From Cherax quadricarinatus (lineage: Eukaryota > Arthropoda > Malacostraca > Decapoda > Parastacidae), in contig NC_091301.1 of NCBI RefSeq assembly GCF_038502225.1, positions 14,818,244 through 14,882,243 of the forward strand: DNA of 64,000 nucleotides. The letters run 5' to 3'. The translations under genes were made by a program, and so were the position numbers. The notes beneath the pieces are model-generated. The model did not search any database, had not been told where the DNA came from, and saw only the letters and a list, made by a program, of their open reading frames with translations. This document shows, one piece after another, positions 11,675-28,540 of this stretch. How positions within the stretch are numbered: position 1 is the stretch's first letter; each line of letters begins with the position of its first letter.

Positions 11675-12742
11675 GCTTTGTCCCACAAAGCACAGTACTC
11701 GCACTTATCCTGTTCCTCATTCTCATATCAGACAAAGACAGACGATACTAACTTATCCTGTTCCTCATTCTCATATCAGACAAAGACAGACGATTCTAGG
11801 ATCTGCATGAGAGTGTCATTCATTGAGGACACGGCAAAGCTCCAAGAAGATATAAACCAAGTTTTCCAATGGGAAACAGAGAACAATATGATGTTCAATG
11901 AAGACAAATTCCAACTACTCCGTTATGGAAAACTGGAGGAAATAATAACTAGGACTGAGTATACTACAAACTCCAATCACACAATAGAGCGGAAAAGTAA
12001 TGTGAAGGACCTGGGTGTGATAATGTACGAAGACCTCACCTTTAAGGACCACAATAATGCCACTATCACATCTGCGAGGAAACTGATAGGATGGATAATG
12101 AGAACATTCAAGACAAGAGATGGTAAGCCAATGATAATCCTTTTTAAATCACTTGTTCTCTCTAGGCTGGAATACTGCTGTACATTAACATCCCCATTCA
12201 AGGCAGGTGAAATTGTAGATCTAGAAAATGTACAGTTAACCTCTACTGCACGAATAAGTTCCATCAAACACCTTAACTACTGGGAACGCCTGTAAGTACT
12301 TGACTTGTACTCACTGGAGCGCAGGCGAGAGATATATCATAATCTACACCTGGTAGATTCTGGAGGGACTGGTCCCTAATATGCACACAGAAATCACTCC
12401 ATAGGAAAACAAAAGACTTGGCAGGCGATGCAACATACCCCCAGTGAAAAGTAGGAGCGTCACTGGTACACTAAGAGAAAACGCAATGAGTGTCCGGGGC
12501 CCAAGACTGTTCAACAGCCTCCCACCAGCCATAAGGGCCATTACCAGTAGACCCTTGGTTGTCTTCAAGAGGGAGCTGGACAGATACCTAAAGTCAGTGC
12601 CGGATCAGCCGGGTTGTGGTTTGCACGTTGGACTGCGTGGGGGCAAGGAGTAACAGCCTCGTTGATCAGGCCCTGATCCATCGGGAGGCCTGGTCGTGGA
12701 CCGGGCCGCGGGGGCGTTGATCCCCGGAATACCCTCCAGGTA
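11675..12742 (+). pseudogene. LINE family B copy 1, 5'-truncated and decayed
   Basis: The copy starts inside the RT palm: the translation reads VPQSTVLALILFLILISD from about 11680, the B' motif region. A 48-bp in-frame direct duplication (11703-11750 and 11751-11797) follows where the catalytic FADD segment would be expected. Downstream residues match the family C-terminal region (LFKSLVLSRLEYCCTLTSPF, KHLNYWERL). The frame then breaks at a stop at 12293 (GAA to TAA relative to sister copies) and again near 12330. The 3' end carries the family tail with CCGGGCCGCGGGGGCGTTG and stops at CCTCCAGGTA. It is older than the copies at 33775, 36326 and 47518. Confidence 0.85.
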
Positions 12743-13038
12743 GACTCCAAGTAGCAGGTAGTCCCTTGCTCCTGGCAGCTTAGTCGCCGCTTATGACACG
12801 CATGGTTTACGGAGGAAAAATTCTGTTCCACTCCTTCATGGAGTCCACATGTACATACTCTCTGAGAAAGAGGAGGCACACCACCTTTACCATCACACAG
12901 TTGAGTATTCACTTGACCCTGAGTTTAGGCCTGGTGGAAAGAGTACAGTACTTGCATCTACGTAAATATATCATCACACGGAGGTGCATGAGGATATCCT
13001 CTTTGTCCACTCTGTATTTGACAAGCCTAGTGGTGCCC

Positions 13039-14194
<1,156 letters not shown>

Positions 14195-14224
14195 AGGGAA
14201 TGTATGTTGTGTTGTGTCTGCACA

Positions 14225-17200
14225 AGCTGTAACAACCAATGTCACAGCTGTCACTATATAACAACCACTAGCACAGCTGTCACTATGTAACAATCACTAG
14301 CACAGTTGTCACTATGTAACAACCACTGTCACAGTTGTCACTGAATAACAACCCCTAGTACAGTTGTCACTGCATAACCACTAGCACAGTTGTCACTATA
14401 TAACAACCACTAGCACAGCTGTCACTATGTAACAACCACTGTCACAGTTGTCACTGAATAACAACCCCTAGCACAGTTGTCACTGTATAACCACTAGCAC
14501 AGTTGTCACTATATAACAACCACTAGCACAGCTGTCACTATGTAACAACCACTGTCACAGTTGTCACTGAATAACAACCCCTAGCACAGTTGTCACTGTA
14601 TAACCACTAGCACAGTTGTCACTATATAACAACCACTAGCACAGCTGTCACTATGTAACAACCACTGTCACAGTTGTCACTGAATAACAACCCCTAGTAC
14701 AGTTGTCACTGTATAACCACTAGCACAGTTGTCACTATATAACAACCACTAGCACAGTTGTCACTGTAACAACCACTAGCACAGTTGTCACTATGTAACA
14801 ACCACTAGCACAGTTGTCACTATATAACAACTAGCACAGTTGTCACTATGTAACAACAACTAGCACAGTTACCACTATGTAACAACCACTAGCACAGTTG
14901 TCACTATATAACAACCACTAGCACAGTTGTCACTATATAACAACCACTAGCACAGTTACCACTATATAACAACCACTAGCACAGTTACCACTATATAACA
15001 ACCACTAGCAGTTACCACTATATAACAACCACTAGCAGAGTTGTCACTTTATAACAAACACTAGCACAGTTACCACTATATAACAACCACTAGCATAGTT
15101 GTCACTATATAACAACCACTAGCACAGTTACCACTATATAACAACCACTAGCAGAGTTGTCACTTTATAACAAACACTAGCACAGTTACCACTATATAAC
15201 AACCACTAGCATAGTTGTCACTATATAACAAACACTAGCACAGTTACCACTATATAACAACCACTAGCACAGTTACCACTATATAACAACCACTAGCACA
15301 GTTACCACTATGTAACAACCACTAGCACAGTTACCACTATGTAACAACCACTAGCACAGTTACCACTATATAACAACCACTAGCACAGTTACCACAATAT
15401 AACAACCACTAGCACAGTTACCACTATATAACAACCACTAGCACAGTTACCACTATATAACAACCACTAGCACAGTTACCACTATATAACAACCACTAGC
15501 ACAGTTCCCACTATATAACAACCACTAGCACAGTTACCACTATATAACAACCACTAGCACAGTTACCACTATATAACAACCACTAGCACAGTTACCACTA
15601 TATAACAACCACTAGCACAGTTACCACTATATAACAACCACTAGCACAGTTTTCACTATTTAACAACCACTAGCACAGTTACCACTATATAACAACCACT
15701 AGCAGAGTTGTCACTATATAACAAACCACTAGCACAGTTACCACTATATAACAACCACTAGCAGAGTTGTCACTATATAACAACCACTAGCACAGTTACC
15801 ACTATATAACAACCACTAGCACAGTTACCACTATATAACAACCACTAGCACAGTTACCACTATATAACAACCACTAGCACAGTTCCCACTATATAACAAC
15901 CACTAGCACAGTTACCACTATATAACAACCACTAGCACAGTTACCACTATATAACAACCACTAGCACAGTTACCACTATATAACAACCACTAGCACAGTT
16001 ACCACTATATAACAACCACTAGCACAGTTACCACTATATAACAACCACTAACACAGTTGTCACTATATAACAACCACTAGCACAGTTACCACTATATAAC
16101 AACCACTAGCAGAGTTGTCACTATATAACAACCACTAGCACAGTTACCACTATATAACAACCACTAGCACAGTTACCACTATATAACAACCACTAGCACA
16201 GTTACCACTATATAACAACCACTAGCACAGTTCCCACTATATAACAACCACTAGCACAGTTACCACTATATAACAACCACTAGCACAGTTACCACTATAT
16301 AACAACCACTAGCACAGTTACCACTATATAACAACCACTAGCACAGTTACCACTATATAACAACCACTAGCACAGTTACCACTATATAACAACCACTAAC
16401 ACAGTTGTCACTATATAACAACCACTAGCACAGTTACCACTATGTAACAACCACTAGCACAGTTACCACTATATAACAACCAATAGCACAGTTACCACTA
16501 AATAAAAACAACTAGCACAGTTACCACTATATAACAACCACTAGCACAGTTACCACTATGTAACAACCACTAGCACAGTTGTCACTATATAACAACCACT
16601 AGCACAGTTACCACTATATAACAACCACTAGCAGAGTTGTCACTATGTAACAACCACTAGCACAGTTACCACTATGTAACAACCACTAGCACAGTTACCA
16701 CTATATAACAACCACTAGCACAGTTACCACTATATAACAACCACTAGCAGTTACCACTATATAACAACCACTAGCACAGTTACCACTATGTAACAACCAC
16801 TAGCACAGCTACCACTATATAACAACCACTAGCACAGTTACCACTATGTAACAACCACTAGCACAGTTACCACTATATAACAACCAATAGCACAGTTACC
16901 ACTAAATAAAAACAACTAGCACAGTTACCACTATATAACAACCACTAGCACAGTTACCACTATGTAACAACCACTAGCACAGTTGTCACTATATAACAAC
17001 CACTAGCACAGTTACCATTACATAACCACTAGCACAGTTGTCACTATGTAACAACCACTAGCACAGTTACCACTATGTAACAACCACTAGCACAGTTGTC
17101 ACTATATAACAACCACTAGCACAGTTGTCACTATATAACAACCACTAGCACAGTTACCACTATGTAACAACCACTAGCACAGTTGTCACTATATAACAAC

Positions 17201-19950
17201 CACTAGCACAGTTGTCACTATGTAACAACCACTAGCACAGTTACCACTATGTAACAACCACTAGCACAGTTGTCACTATATAACAACCACTAACACAGTT
17301 GTCACTATGTAACAACCACTAGCACAGTTGTCACTATATAACAACCACTAACACAGTTGTCACTATGTAACAACCACTAGCACAGTTGTCACTGAATAAC
17401 AACCACTAGCACAGTTGTCACTGTATAACAACTAACACAGTTGTCACTATATAACAACCACTAGCACAGTTGTCACTGTAACAACCACTAGCACAGTTGT
17501 CACTATGTAACAACCACCAGCACAGTTGTCACTATATAACAACTAGCACAGTTGTCACTATGTAACAACCACTAGCACAGTTACCACTATGTAACAACCA
17601 CTAGCACAGTTGTCACTATATAACAACCACTAGCACAGTTGTCACTATATAACAACAACTAGCAGAGTTGTCACTATGTAACAACCACTAGCACAGTTAC
17701 CACTATGTAACAACCACTAGCACAGTTGTCACTATATAACAACCACTAGCACAGTTGTCACTATATAACAACAACTAGCAGAGTTGTCACTATGTAACAA
17801 CAACTAGCACAGTTACCACTATGTAACAACCACTAGCACAGTTGTCACTATATAACAACCACTAGCACAGTTGTCACTGTAACAACCACTAGCACAGTTG
17901 TCACTATGTAACAACCACCAGCACAGTTGTCACTATATAACAACTAGCACAGTTGTCACTATGTAACAACCACTAGCACAGTTGTCACTATATAACAACC
18001 ACTAGCACAGTTACCACTATGTAACAACCACTAGCACAGTTGTCACTATATAACAACCACTAGCACAGTTGTCACTATGTAACAACCACTAGCACAGTTA
18101 CCACTATGTAACAACCACTAGCACAGTTGTCACTATATAACAACCACTAGCACAGTTGTCACTATATAACAACAACTAGCACAGTTACCACTATATAACA
18201 ACCACTAGCAGAGTTGTCACTTTATAACAAACACTAGCACAGTTACCACTATATAACAACCACTAACACAGTTGTCACTATATAACAACCACTAGCACAG
18301 TTACCACTATATAACAACCACTAGCAGAGTTGTCACTATATAACAACCACTAGCAGAGTTGTCACTATATAACAACCACTAGCAGAGTGTCACTATATAA
18401 CAACCACTAGCAGAGTTGTCACTATATAACAACCACTAGCAGAGTTGTCACTATATAACAACCACTAGCAGAGTTGTCACTATATAACAACCACTAGCAC
18501 AGTTACCACTATGTAACAACCACTAGCAGAGTTGTCACTATATAACAACCACTAGCAGAGTTACACTATTAACAACCACTAGCACAGTTACCACTATATA
18601 ACAACCACTAACACAGTTACCACTATATAACAACCACTAGCAGAGTTGTCACTATATAACAACCACTAGCACAGTTACCACTATATAACAACCACTAGCA
18701 CAGTTACCACTATGTAACCAATAGCACAGTTGTCACTATGTAACAACCACTAGCACAGTTACCACTATGTAACAACCACTAGCACAGTTACCACTATGTA
18801 ACAACCACTAGCACAGTTACCACTATATAACAACCACTAGCAGAGTTGTCACTATATAACAACCACTAGCAGAGTTGTCACTATATAACAACCACTAGCA
18901 CAGTTGTCACTATGTAACAACCACTAACACAGTTACCACTATATAACAACCACTAGCACAGTTGTCACTGTATAACAACCACTAGCACAGTGTCACTATA
19001 TAACAACCAATAGCACAGTTACCACTATATACAACCAATAGCAGAGTTGTCACTATGTAACAACCACTAGCACAGTTACCACTATATAACAACTAGCACA
19101 GTTACCACTATGTAACAACCACTAGCACAGTTACCACTATATAACAACCACTAGCAGAGTTGTCACTATATAACAACCACTAGCAGAGTTGTCACTATAT
19201 AACAACCACTAGCAGAGTTACCACTATGTAACAACCACTAGCACAGTTACCACTATGTAACAACCACTAGCACAGTTGTCACTATATAACAACCACTAGC
19301 ACAGTTGTCACTATATAACAACCACTAGCACAGTTACCACTATGTAACAACCACTAGCACAGTTATGTAACCACTTGTCATGTAACAACCACTAGCACAG
19401 TTACCACTATATAACAACCACTAGCACAGTTGTCACTATATAACAACCACCAGCAGAGTTGTCACTATATAACAACTAGCACAGTTGTCACTATGTACTA
19501 GCACAGTTACCACTATGTAACAACTAGCACAGTTACCACTATATAACAACCACTAGCACAGTTACCACTATGTAACAACCACTAGCACAGTTGTCACTAT
19601 ATTACAACCACTAGCACAGTTGTCACTATGTAACAACCACTAGCACAGTTACCACTATGTAACAACCACTAGCACAGTTGTCACTATATAACAACCACTA
19701 GCACAGTTGTCACTATATAACAACAACTAGCACAGTTACCACTATATAACAACCACAACACAGTTGTCACTATGTCAACCATTTACCACAGTTGTCACTA
19801 TGTAACAACCACTAACAAGTTGTCACCTATAACAACCACAGCAAGTTGTCACTATATAACAACCACTAACACAGTTGTCACTATATAACAACCATGGGCA
19901 AGTTGTCACATGTAAAAAACCACTAGCACAGTTGTCACATATAAACCACA
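14225..19950. repeat. 29-bp minisatellite (about 198 copies) with higher-order repeats
   Basis: The monomer is ACAACCACTAGCACAGTT, then GTC or ACC, then ACTATATA or ACTATGTA. Further variants are agcagagtt, taacacagtt and ttcccact. Monomer subtypes are not random. A four-monomer block of 113 bp recurs between about 14300 and 14720: the agcacagct variant lies at 14412, 14525 and 14638. The rare ttcccact variant recurs at about 15502, 15880 and 16228, with spacings of 378 and 348 bp (13 and 12 monomers). The last 200 bp are strongly degraded. Confidence 0.96.
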
Positions 19951-20144
19951 GCACAGGTTTCGCTATAGAAAAGGACCTTTACTGTAAAACGTTTCATATA
20001 GAGCTTTAACATAAAGCTCACAGAAAGCAATATTTGACAAAGAGCTGGGGCTTCATCTGTCTTTTATAAATGTGAGCAGATGTTGCTGTTATCCAGGTTA
20101 TGACCTGTTGTCTTGAAGAGTTCTTATTCTTTCTCAGAACACTG

Positions 20145-23100
20145 TCACCCACAAACTGGTGGCGGTGTTGGGAGGGGAGTGTACCACAACTGGTGGGGGT
20201 TAGAGGGCAGGGGACCACACAACGGTGGCGTGTGGGGAGGGGGTGTGTACACAAACTGGGGTGGTGTTGGGGGGGCATTACACAACTGGTGGAGGTGTGG
20301 GAGGGCAGGGGTACCACACAACTGGTGGCGGTGTTGGGGAGGGCAGGTACCAACAACTGGTGGTGGTGTTGGGGAGGGCAGTGTACCACACAACTGGTGG
20401 CGGTGTTGGGAGGGCAGGTTACCACAAACTGGTGGGGGTGTTGGGGGGAGGGTGTACCACACAAAATGGTGGTGGTGTTGGGGAGGGCAGTGTGTACCAC
20501 AACTGGTGGCGGTGTTGGGGGGGGCAGTGTACCACACAACTGGTGGCGGTGTTGGGGAGGGCAGTGTACCCACAACTGGTGGCGGTGTTGGGGGGGGCAG
20601 TGTGTACCACACAACTGGTGGAGGTGTTGGGAGGGCAGGTACCACACAACTGGTGGCGGTGTTGGGGGGGCAGTGTGTACCACACAACTGGTGGTGGTGT
20701 TGGGGAGGGCAATGTGTACCACACAACTGGTGGCGGTGTTGGGAAGGGGAGTGTACCACACAACTGGTGGCGGTGTTGGCAGTGTACCACACAACTGGTG
20801 GCGGTGTTGGGAGGGCAGGTGTACCACACAACTGTGGCGGTTGGAGGGAGGGTCCCCAACAAGTGGCGGTGTTGGGAAGGGCAGTGTGACACACACTAGT
20901 GGAGTGTTGGGAGGGCAGGTGTACCACACAACTGTTGCTGGTGTTGAAGCAGGTGTACCACACCCAAAGTTTCTGGTGTTGGAAGGGTGTGTACCACACA
21001 ACTGTTGCTGGTGTTGGGGAGGGCAGTGTGTACCACACAACTGGTGCTGGTGTTGGAGGGCAGTGCCACCAACCGGTGGCAGTGTTGAAGGGCAGTGTGC
21101 CACAACTGGTGGCGGTGTGCAGGCAGTGTGTACCACACAACTGGTGGTGGTGTTTGGGAGCAGTGTGCCCACAACTGGTGGCGGTGTTGTGAGGGAGTGG
21201 CCAACCCCAACTGGTGGCGGTTAGGGAGGGCGGTGGTGGCACACAACTGGTGGGTGTTGGGAGGGCAGTGTGTACCACACAACGGTGGTGGTGTTGGGGA
21301 GGCAGTGTGTCCACACAACTGTGACGGTGTTGGGAGGGCAGGTACCCACAACTGGTGGTGGTGTTGGGGAGGGCAGGGGACCACAACCGGTGGTGGTGTG
21401 GGGAGGAGTGTCACCAACAACTGGGTGGTGGGAGGGCAGTGACCACACAAACTTTTGGTGTTGGAAGGGCAGTGGGACCACACAACTGGTGGAGGTGTTG
21501 GGGAGGGCAGTGTACCCACACAACTGGTGGCGGTGTTGGGGGGGGCAGTGTGCTACACAACTGGTGGTGGTGTTGGGAGGGGAGTGTGACCACACAACTG
21601 GTGGAGGTGTTGGGAGGGCAGTGTACCACAAACTGGTGGTGGTTAGAGGTGTGTACCACAATTGGGGGAGGTGTTGGGAGGGCAGGGGTACCACAAACTG
21701 GTGGTGGTGTTGGGAGGGCAGTGTGACCACACAACTGGTGGAGGTGTTGGGAGGGCAGTGTGCCACACAACTGGTGGTGGTGTTGGGGAGGGGAGTGACC
21801 ACACAATTGGTGGAGGTGTTGGGGGGGGCATGTGTACCCACAACTGGTGGTGGTGTTGGGGAGGGCAGTGTACCACACAACTGGTGGTGTGTTGGGGAGG
21901 GCAGTGTACCCACAACCGGTGGTGGTGTTGGGGAGGCAGTGTGTACCACACAACTGGTAGAGGTGTTGGGGAGGGCAGTGTACCACACAACTGGTGGCGG
22001 TGTTGGGGGGGCGTGTGTACCAATTGGTGGCGGAGTTGGTGAGGGCAGTGACCAACAACTGGTGGAGGTGTGGGGGGGCAGGGGTACCACACAACTGGTG
22101 GGGGTGTTGGGGAGGGCAGTGTGTACCACAAAAGCTGTTGGTGTTGGGAAGGGCAGTGTGACCACACAATTGTTGCTGGTGTGGGGGCAGTGTGTACCAC
22201 ACAACTTGCTGGTGTCGGGAGGGAGTGTGACCACACAACTGGTGGCAGGTTAAGGGCAGTTTTACCACACAACTGGTGCCAGTGTTGGGAGGGCAGATGC
22301 CACAACTGGTGGCAGGTTGAAGGGCAGTGTACCACAACTGTTGCTGGTGTTGGGGAGGGCAGTGTGTACCACACAACTGGTGGCAGTGTTGAAAAGGGGA
22401 GTGTGTACCCACAACTGGTGGTGGTATTGGGGGAGCAACCACAAAACCCGGTGGTGGTGTTCAACAGTGTACCACACAACTGTTGGTGGTGTTGAAGGGG
22501 AGGGGTACCCAAAACTGGTGGTGTTGGGGGGGACAGTGTGACCACACAACTGGTGGTGGTGTGGGAGGGAGTGTACCAAACAACTGGTGGTGGTGTTGGA
22601 AGGCAGTGTGTACCAACAACTGGTGGTGGGAAGAGGGTGGTAAAATACACAACTGTGGTGTGTTGGGAAGGGCAGTGGTACCAAAAACTGGTGGTGGTGT
22701 TGGAAGGGCAGTGGTAAAATAACAACCAGGTGGTGGTGTTGGAAGGAACCACACAACTGTGGTGGGGAAGGCAGTGTACCACAACTGTGGTGGTGTTGGA
22801 AGGCAGTGTGTACCACACAACGGTGCTGGTGTTGAAGGGGAGTGTACCCACAACTGGGGCTGGTGTTGGGGGGGGCAGGGGACCACACAACTGGGTGGTG
22901 TTGGAAGAGCAGTGTGTACCAACAACTGGTGCTGGTGTTGGGAAGGCAGGGGTACCACACAACTGGTGGTGGTGTTGGAAGGGGAGGGGTACCACAAACT
23001 GGGTGGTGTTGGGGGGCAGTGTGTACCACACAACTGGTGGTGGTGTTGGGAAAAGGGGATGTGTACCACACAACTGGTGGTGGTGTTGGGAAAGGGGAGT

Positions 23101-25560
23101 GTACCACAACCGGGGGTGGTGTTGGGGGGGCAGTGTGTACCACACAACTGGTGGTGGTGGAAGGGTTGATGTACCACACAACTGGTGGTGGTGTTTGGGG
23201 GCAGTTGACCACACAACTGGTGGGGTGTTGGGGGGGCAGTGACCACACAACTGGTGGTGGTGTTGAAGGGCATGTACCACACAACCGTGGTGGTGTTGGG
23301 GGGGGGGAGTGGGACCACACAACTGGTGGGGTGTTGGAAAGGGGAGTTGCCATAAAAACTGGTGGTGGTGTTTGGAAGGGCAGGGTACCCACAACGGGGG
23401 TGGTGTTGGGAAAGGGAGTGTACCACACAACTGGTGGTGTTGGAAGGGCAGTTGTACCAACAACTGGTGGTGGTGTTGGAAGGGCAGGGGTACCACACAA
23501 CGGGGTGGTGTTGGGAGGGCAGGGGTACCACACAACTGGGGGTGGTGTTGGGGGTGAGGGGGGGGCAGTGTGTACCACAAACTGGTGGTGGTGTTGAAGG
23601 GCAGTGTGACCACAACTAGTGCTGGTGTTGGGGAGGGCAAAATGCCACACAACTGGTGGTGGTGTTGGGAAAGGGGTGTGTACCACCAACTGGTGGTGGT
23701 GTTGGAAGGGGAGTGTGGCCACACAACTGGTGGTGGTGTTGGAAGGGAGTGTACCACAACCAGTGCTGGGGTTGGGAGGGGTGTGTACCACACAACTGGT
23801 GGTGGTTGAAGCAGGGGTACCCCCACCAACGGGGTGGTGTTGGAATACAGGTGTACCACACAACGGGGTGGTGTTGGAAGGGCAGTGTGTACCACACAAC
23901 TAGTGCTGGTGTTGGGGAGGGCATGTACCCCCACAACTGGTGGTGGTGTTTGGGAAAGGGGGGTGTGTACCACACAACGGGGTGGGGTTGGAAGGGCATG
24001 TGTACCACACAACCGGGGTGGTGTTGGAAGGGCAGTGTGTACCCCCAAATAATGCTGGGGTTGGGAAAGGGCATGTGACCACCAACTGGTGGTGGTGTTG
24101 GGAAGGGCAGTGTGTACCACACAACTGGTGGGTGTTGGGGGGGCAGGGGTACCACACAACCGGTGGTGTTGGAAGGGCAGTGTACCCACAACTGGTGGTG
24201 GTGTTGGGAAGGGCAGTGTGTACCACACAACTGGTGGGGTGTTGAAGGGCAGTGTGTACAAAACAACTGGTGGGGTGTTGGGAGGAGTGTACCACACAAC
24301 TGGTGCTGTGTTTAGGGCAGGTGTACACACAACTGGTGGTGGTGTTTGGGGGGGCAGTGTGTACCACAACTGGTGGGGGTGTTGGGGGGCAGTGTGTACC
24401 AAAACAACCGGTGGTGGTGTTGGGAAAGGGCAGTGTACCACACAACTGGTGCTGTGTTGGGGAGGGCAGGTGAAACACAACTGGGGCTGGTGTTGGGAAG
24501 GGCAGTGTACCACACAACTGGTGCTGGTGTTGGGAGGGAGGTACCACACAACTGGTGGTGGTGTTGGAAGGGCAGGACCCACAACTGGTGCTGGTGTTGG
24601 GGAGGGCAGGGGTACCACACAACTGGGGGTGGTGTTGGGCAGGGGTGACACACAAACTGGTCTGGTGTTGGGAGGGCAGGACCACACAACTGGTGGTGGT
24701 GTTGGAAAGGGGAGTGTGTACCACACAACTGGTGGTGGTGTTGGGAGGGCAGTGTGTACCACACAACTGGTGGTGGTGTTGGAAGGGCAGGGGTACACAC
24801 AACTGGTTGGTGTTGGGGAAAGGGGAGTGTGTACCACAACTGGTGGTGGTGTTGGGGGGCAGGGGTACCACACAACTGGTGGTGGTGTTTGAAGGCAGTG
24901 TGTACCACACAACTGGTGGGTTGGGGGGGTTGGGGGGAAGGGGTGTACCCAAATGGTGTGGTGTTGAAGGGCAGTACCACCACTGGTGCTGGTGTTGGAA
25001 GGCTGTGTACCACAACTGGTGTGGTGTTGGGGCAGTGGTACCACACAACTGGTGCTGGGGTTGGGAGGGCAGTGTGTACCACACAACTGGTGCTGGTGTT
25101 GGGGAGGCAGTGTGTACCACACAACGGTGCTGGTGTTGGGGAGGGCAGTGTGTACCACACAACTGGTGCTGGTGGAAGCAGTGAACCAACGGCGTGTTAA
25201 ACCACAACTGGTGCTGGTGTTGGGAGGGCAGGTGTACCACACACCCGGTGCTGGTGTGGGGAGGGCAGTGTACCACACAGCGGCTGTAAATGGTGGAAGT
25301 TGGGAAAGGGGAGTGTGTACCACACAGCTGCTGAAATGGTGGAAGTGTTAAAGGGCAGTGTGTACCACACAGCCAAATGGTGGTAAAGGCAGTGTGACCA
25401 CACAGTGGGAAATGGTGAAGGAAGGGCAGGGGTACCACACAGCTGCTGTAAATGGTGGAAGTGTTTGGAAGGGCAGGGGTACCACACAGCTGCTGTAAAT
25501 GGTGGAAGTGTTGGAAAGTGTGTACCACAGCGTAAATGGTAGTGGGAAGGGCAGTGCCAA
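20145..25560. repeat. 36-bp G-rich minisatellite (about 140 degenerate copies)
   Basis: The consensus unit joins TGTACCACACAACTGG with TGGTGGTGTTGGGAGGGCAG. Units differ mainly by one-base gains and losses in the G-runs and in CACACA, so unit length drifts between about 30 and 41 bp. From about 25270 the units change to a diverged form containing GCTGCTGTAAATGGTGGAAG. The long frames on both strands (PPNTTTSCVV, TTGGGVG) merely read the period. The indel style may partly reflect long-read consensus error in G homopolymers. Confidence 0.95.
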
Positions 25561-25965
25561 CAATCAAAACAATCACAAACACACAAAATCGTGGAAATAT
25601 GACACCCGCACCTGGCAAGAGCAGCGTCCCCCAGCTGCAAATAATTGACGTAATTCCCAGGATTATACTTCCTTTTGTCGGGAGTAAAAGGGGTGGACGG
25701 ACGGACGGACGGAGAGACGGAACCTTTTTTTTATATATGCGAAACTATGTATATCAACAATGTGGGTACCCTATTATATTGGCAGTTATAGCCAAATTGA
25801 GAAAAACGCTAGCTAAGTTACCCTGTCATATTCCGTCACACAGGATAGGTCCCTATATAGTGTTGAAATCTCTGACGAACTGTAACACTCAAAGACAAAA
25901 GAGGATATCGTCAACCAAGGAAAAAGATTTTACTGGGGAGGGGGAGAGAGAGGGAAGGAGCGAGC

Positions 25966-25968
<3 letters not shown>

Positions 25969-26063
<95 letters not shown>
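25969..26063. repeat. (GA)n microsatellite
   Basis: Almost pure GA repeat, interrupted by one GG near 26051. It is preceded by a purine-rich shoulder (ggggagggggag) and followed by AGATTGATC. Confidence 0.97.
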
Positions 26064-26774
26064 TTGATCTAGGGAGGGAAAGGGGTTTAAGGGGGAGAAG
26101 AGGAAAGGATTTCGGAAGAGGAAGGGAATTAAGGTGGAGGAAGGAAACATATTTCACCACCACCCTTATAATAGCCACCCACTTCATAACCCACTACCCC
26201 GTTCCAAAAACCCACCATCTCACCTAACTTCACCTTCAATCACCTCCACAGTCCCACTCTCCCAGACCCAGCAGTGACTAACACTGCACCACCCCATTAC
26301 TACACACTTCCGCTCTTGGGCACAAAATCAATCCTTTAACAAAACATTAACAATCAGACAGCGCCCTCTTCCGGAAACACTGCACGTGTATCTACTAGTC
26401 TTAACTAATTTACAATTGCAATAACTGCAAAATGTACAGAGGGCTGGGACCACACTCATTCAAGTGTACGTGCAATAAACACATAAACACACCCTGCTGG
26501 GGTTCGAGTTCTCCTATCCCCTCAGTGTGGCTCTGGTGCAAGTTTGTCTGATGCTGGTCTGGTCAACCAGGCTGTTGCTGCATACACGTACACACACACA
26601 AGCTCAAATAAACAAAAAGAAAATTCACACAAACTAACAATCAGGAAAACAATTTTTTTTATAAAAAGTTTAAATAGTTTGCAGGCTAAAAAAGAGGAAG
26701 TTCTTATATTAAATGAGTCGCTACAATTTCAGCGAGGTGCCTGCAGGTAACCCAGGAGCCAGAGCTCGTCAGGT
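26064..26774. other. Gene-free sequence with a LINE-tail relic
   Basis: No coding frame is visible. 26541-26582 resembles, on the minus strand, the tail of LINE family B or a relative (ggtcaaccaggctgttgctg). The rest is AT-rich unique-looking sequence. Confidence 0.5.
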
Positions 26775-27362
26775 CAGAGATGCAGTAGTGTGACGCTACA
26801 AGTAGCAAACACGTAGCAGCGTGACGCTACAAGTAGCAAACACGTAGCAGTGTGACGCTACAAGTAGCACACACGTAGCAGTGTGACGCTACAAGTAGCA
26901 CACACGTAGCAGAGTGACGCTACAAGTAGCACACACGTAGCAGTGTGACGCTACAAGTAGCACACACGTAGCAGTGTGACGCTACAAGTATCACACACGT
27001 AGCAGTGCGACGCTACAAGTAACACACGTAGCAGTGTGACGCTACAAGTAGCACACACGTAGCAGTGTGACGCTACAAGTAGCACACACGTAGCAGTGTG
27101 ACGCTACAAGTAGCACACACGTAGCAGTGTGACGCTACAAGTAGCACACACGTAGCAGTGTGACGCTACAAGTAGCACACACGTAGCAGTGTGACGCTAC
27201 AAGTAGCACACACGTAGCAGTGTGACGCTACAAGTAGCAGTGCGACGCTACAAGTAGCACACACGTAGCAGTGTGACGCTACAAGTAGCACACACGTAGC
27301 AGTGTGACGCTACAAGTAGCAGTGTGACGCTACAAATAACACACACACAGCAGTGTGACGTT
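26775..27362. repeat. 31-bp tandem repeat (about 19 copies)
   Basis: The unit combines GTGTGACGCTACAAGTAGCA with CACACGTAGCA. Most copies are identical. Single-base variants (agtatcac, agtgcgac) and two shortened copies near 27235 and 27325 occur. The array decays at the right edge into gtgacgttacgtgtgtg. Confidence 0.95.
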
Positions 27363-28475
<1,113 letters not shown>

Positions 28476-28540
28476 ATAAGATCACAGTAAACAGGTGATT
28501 TCAAAATATGCAAAACAACCACTCTGAAAGAATAGAGAAA

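Noticed and set aside
14225..19950. CRISPR-like array
   Set aside because: Repeats are contiguous with no unique spacers and the DNA is eukaryotic. The same holds for the 31-, 56- and 422-bp arrays.
20018..25618. Minus-strand frames up to 1,226 codons (NTTTSCVV repeats)
   Set aside because: They are readings of the 36-bp array. The frame wanders with indels, and both strands are open.
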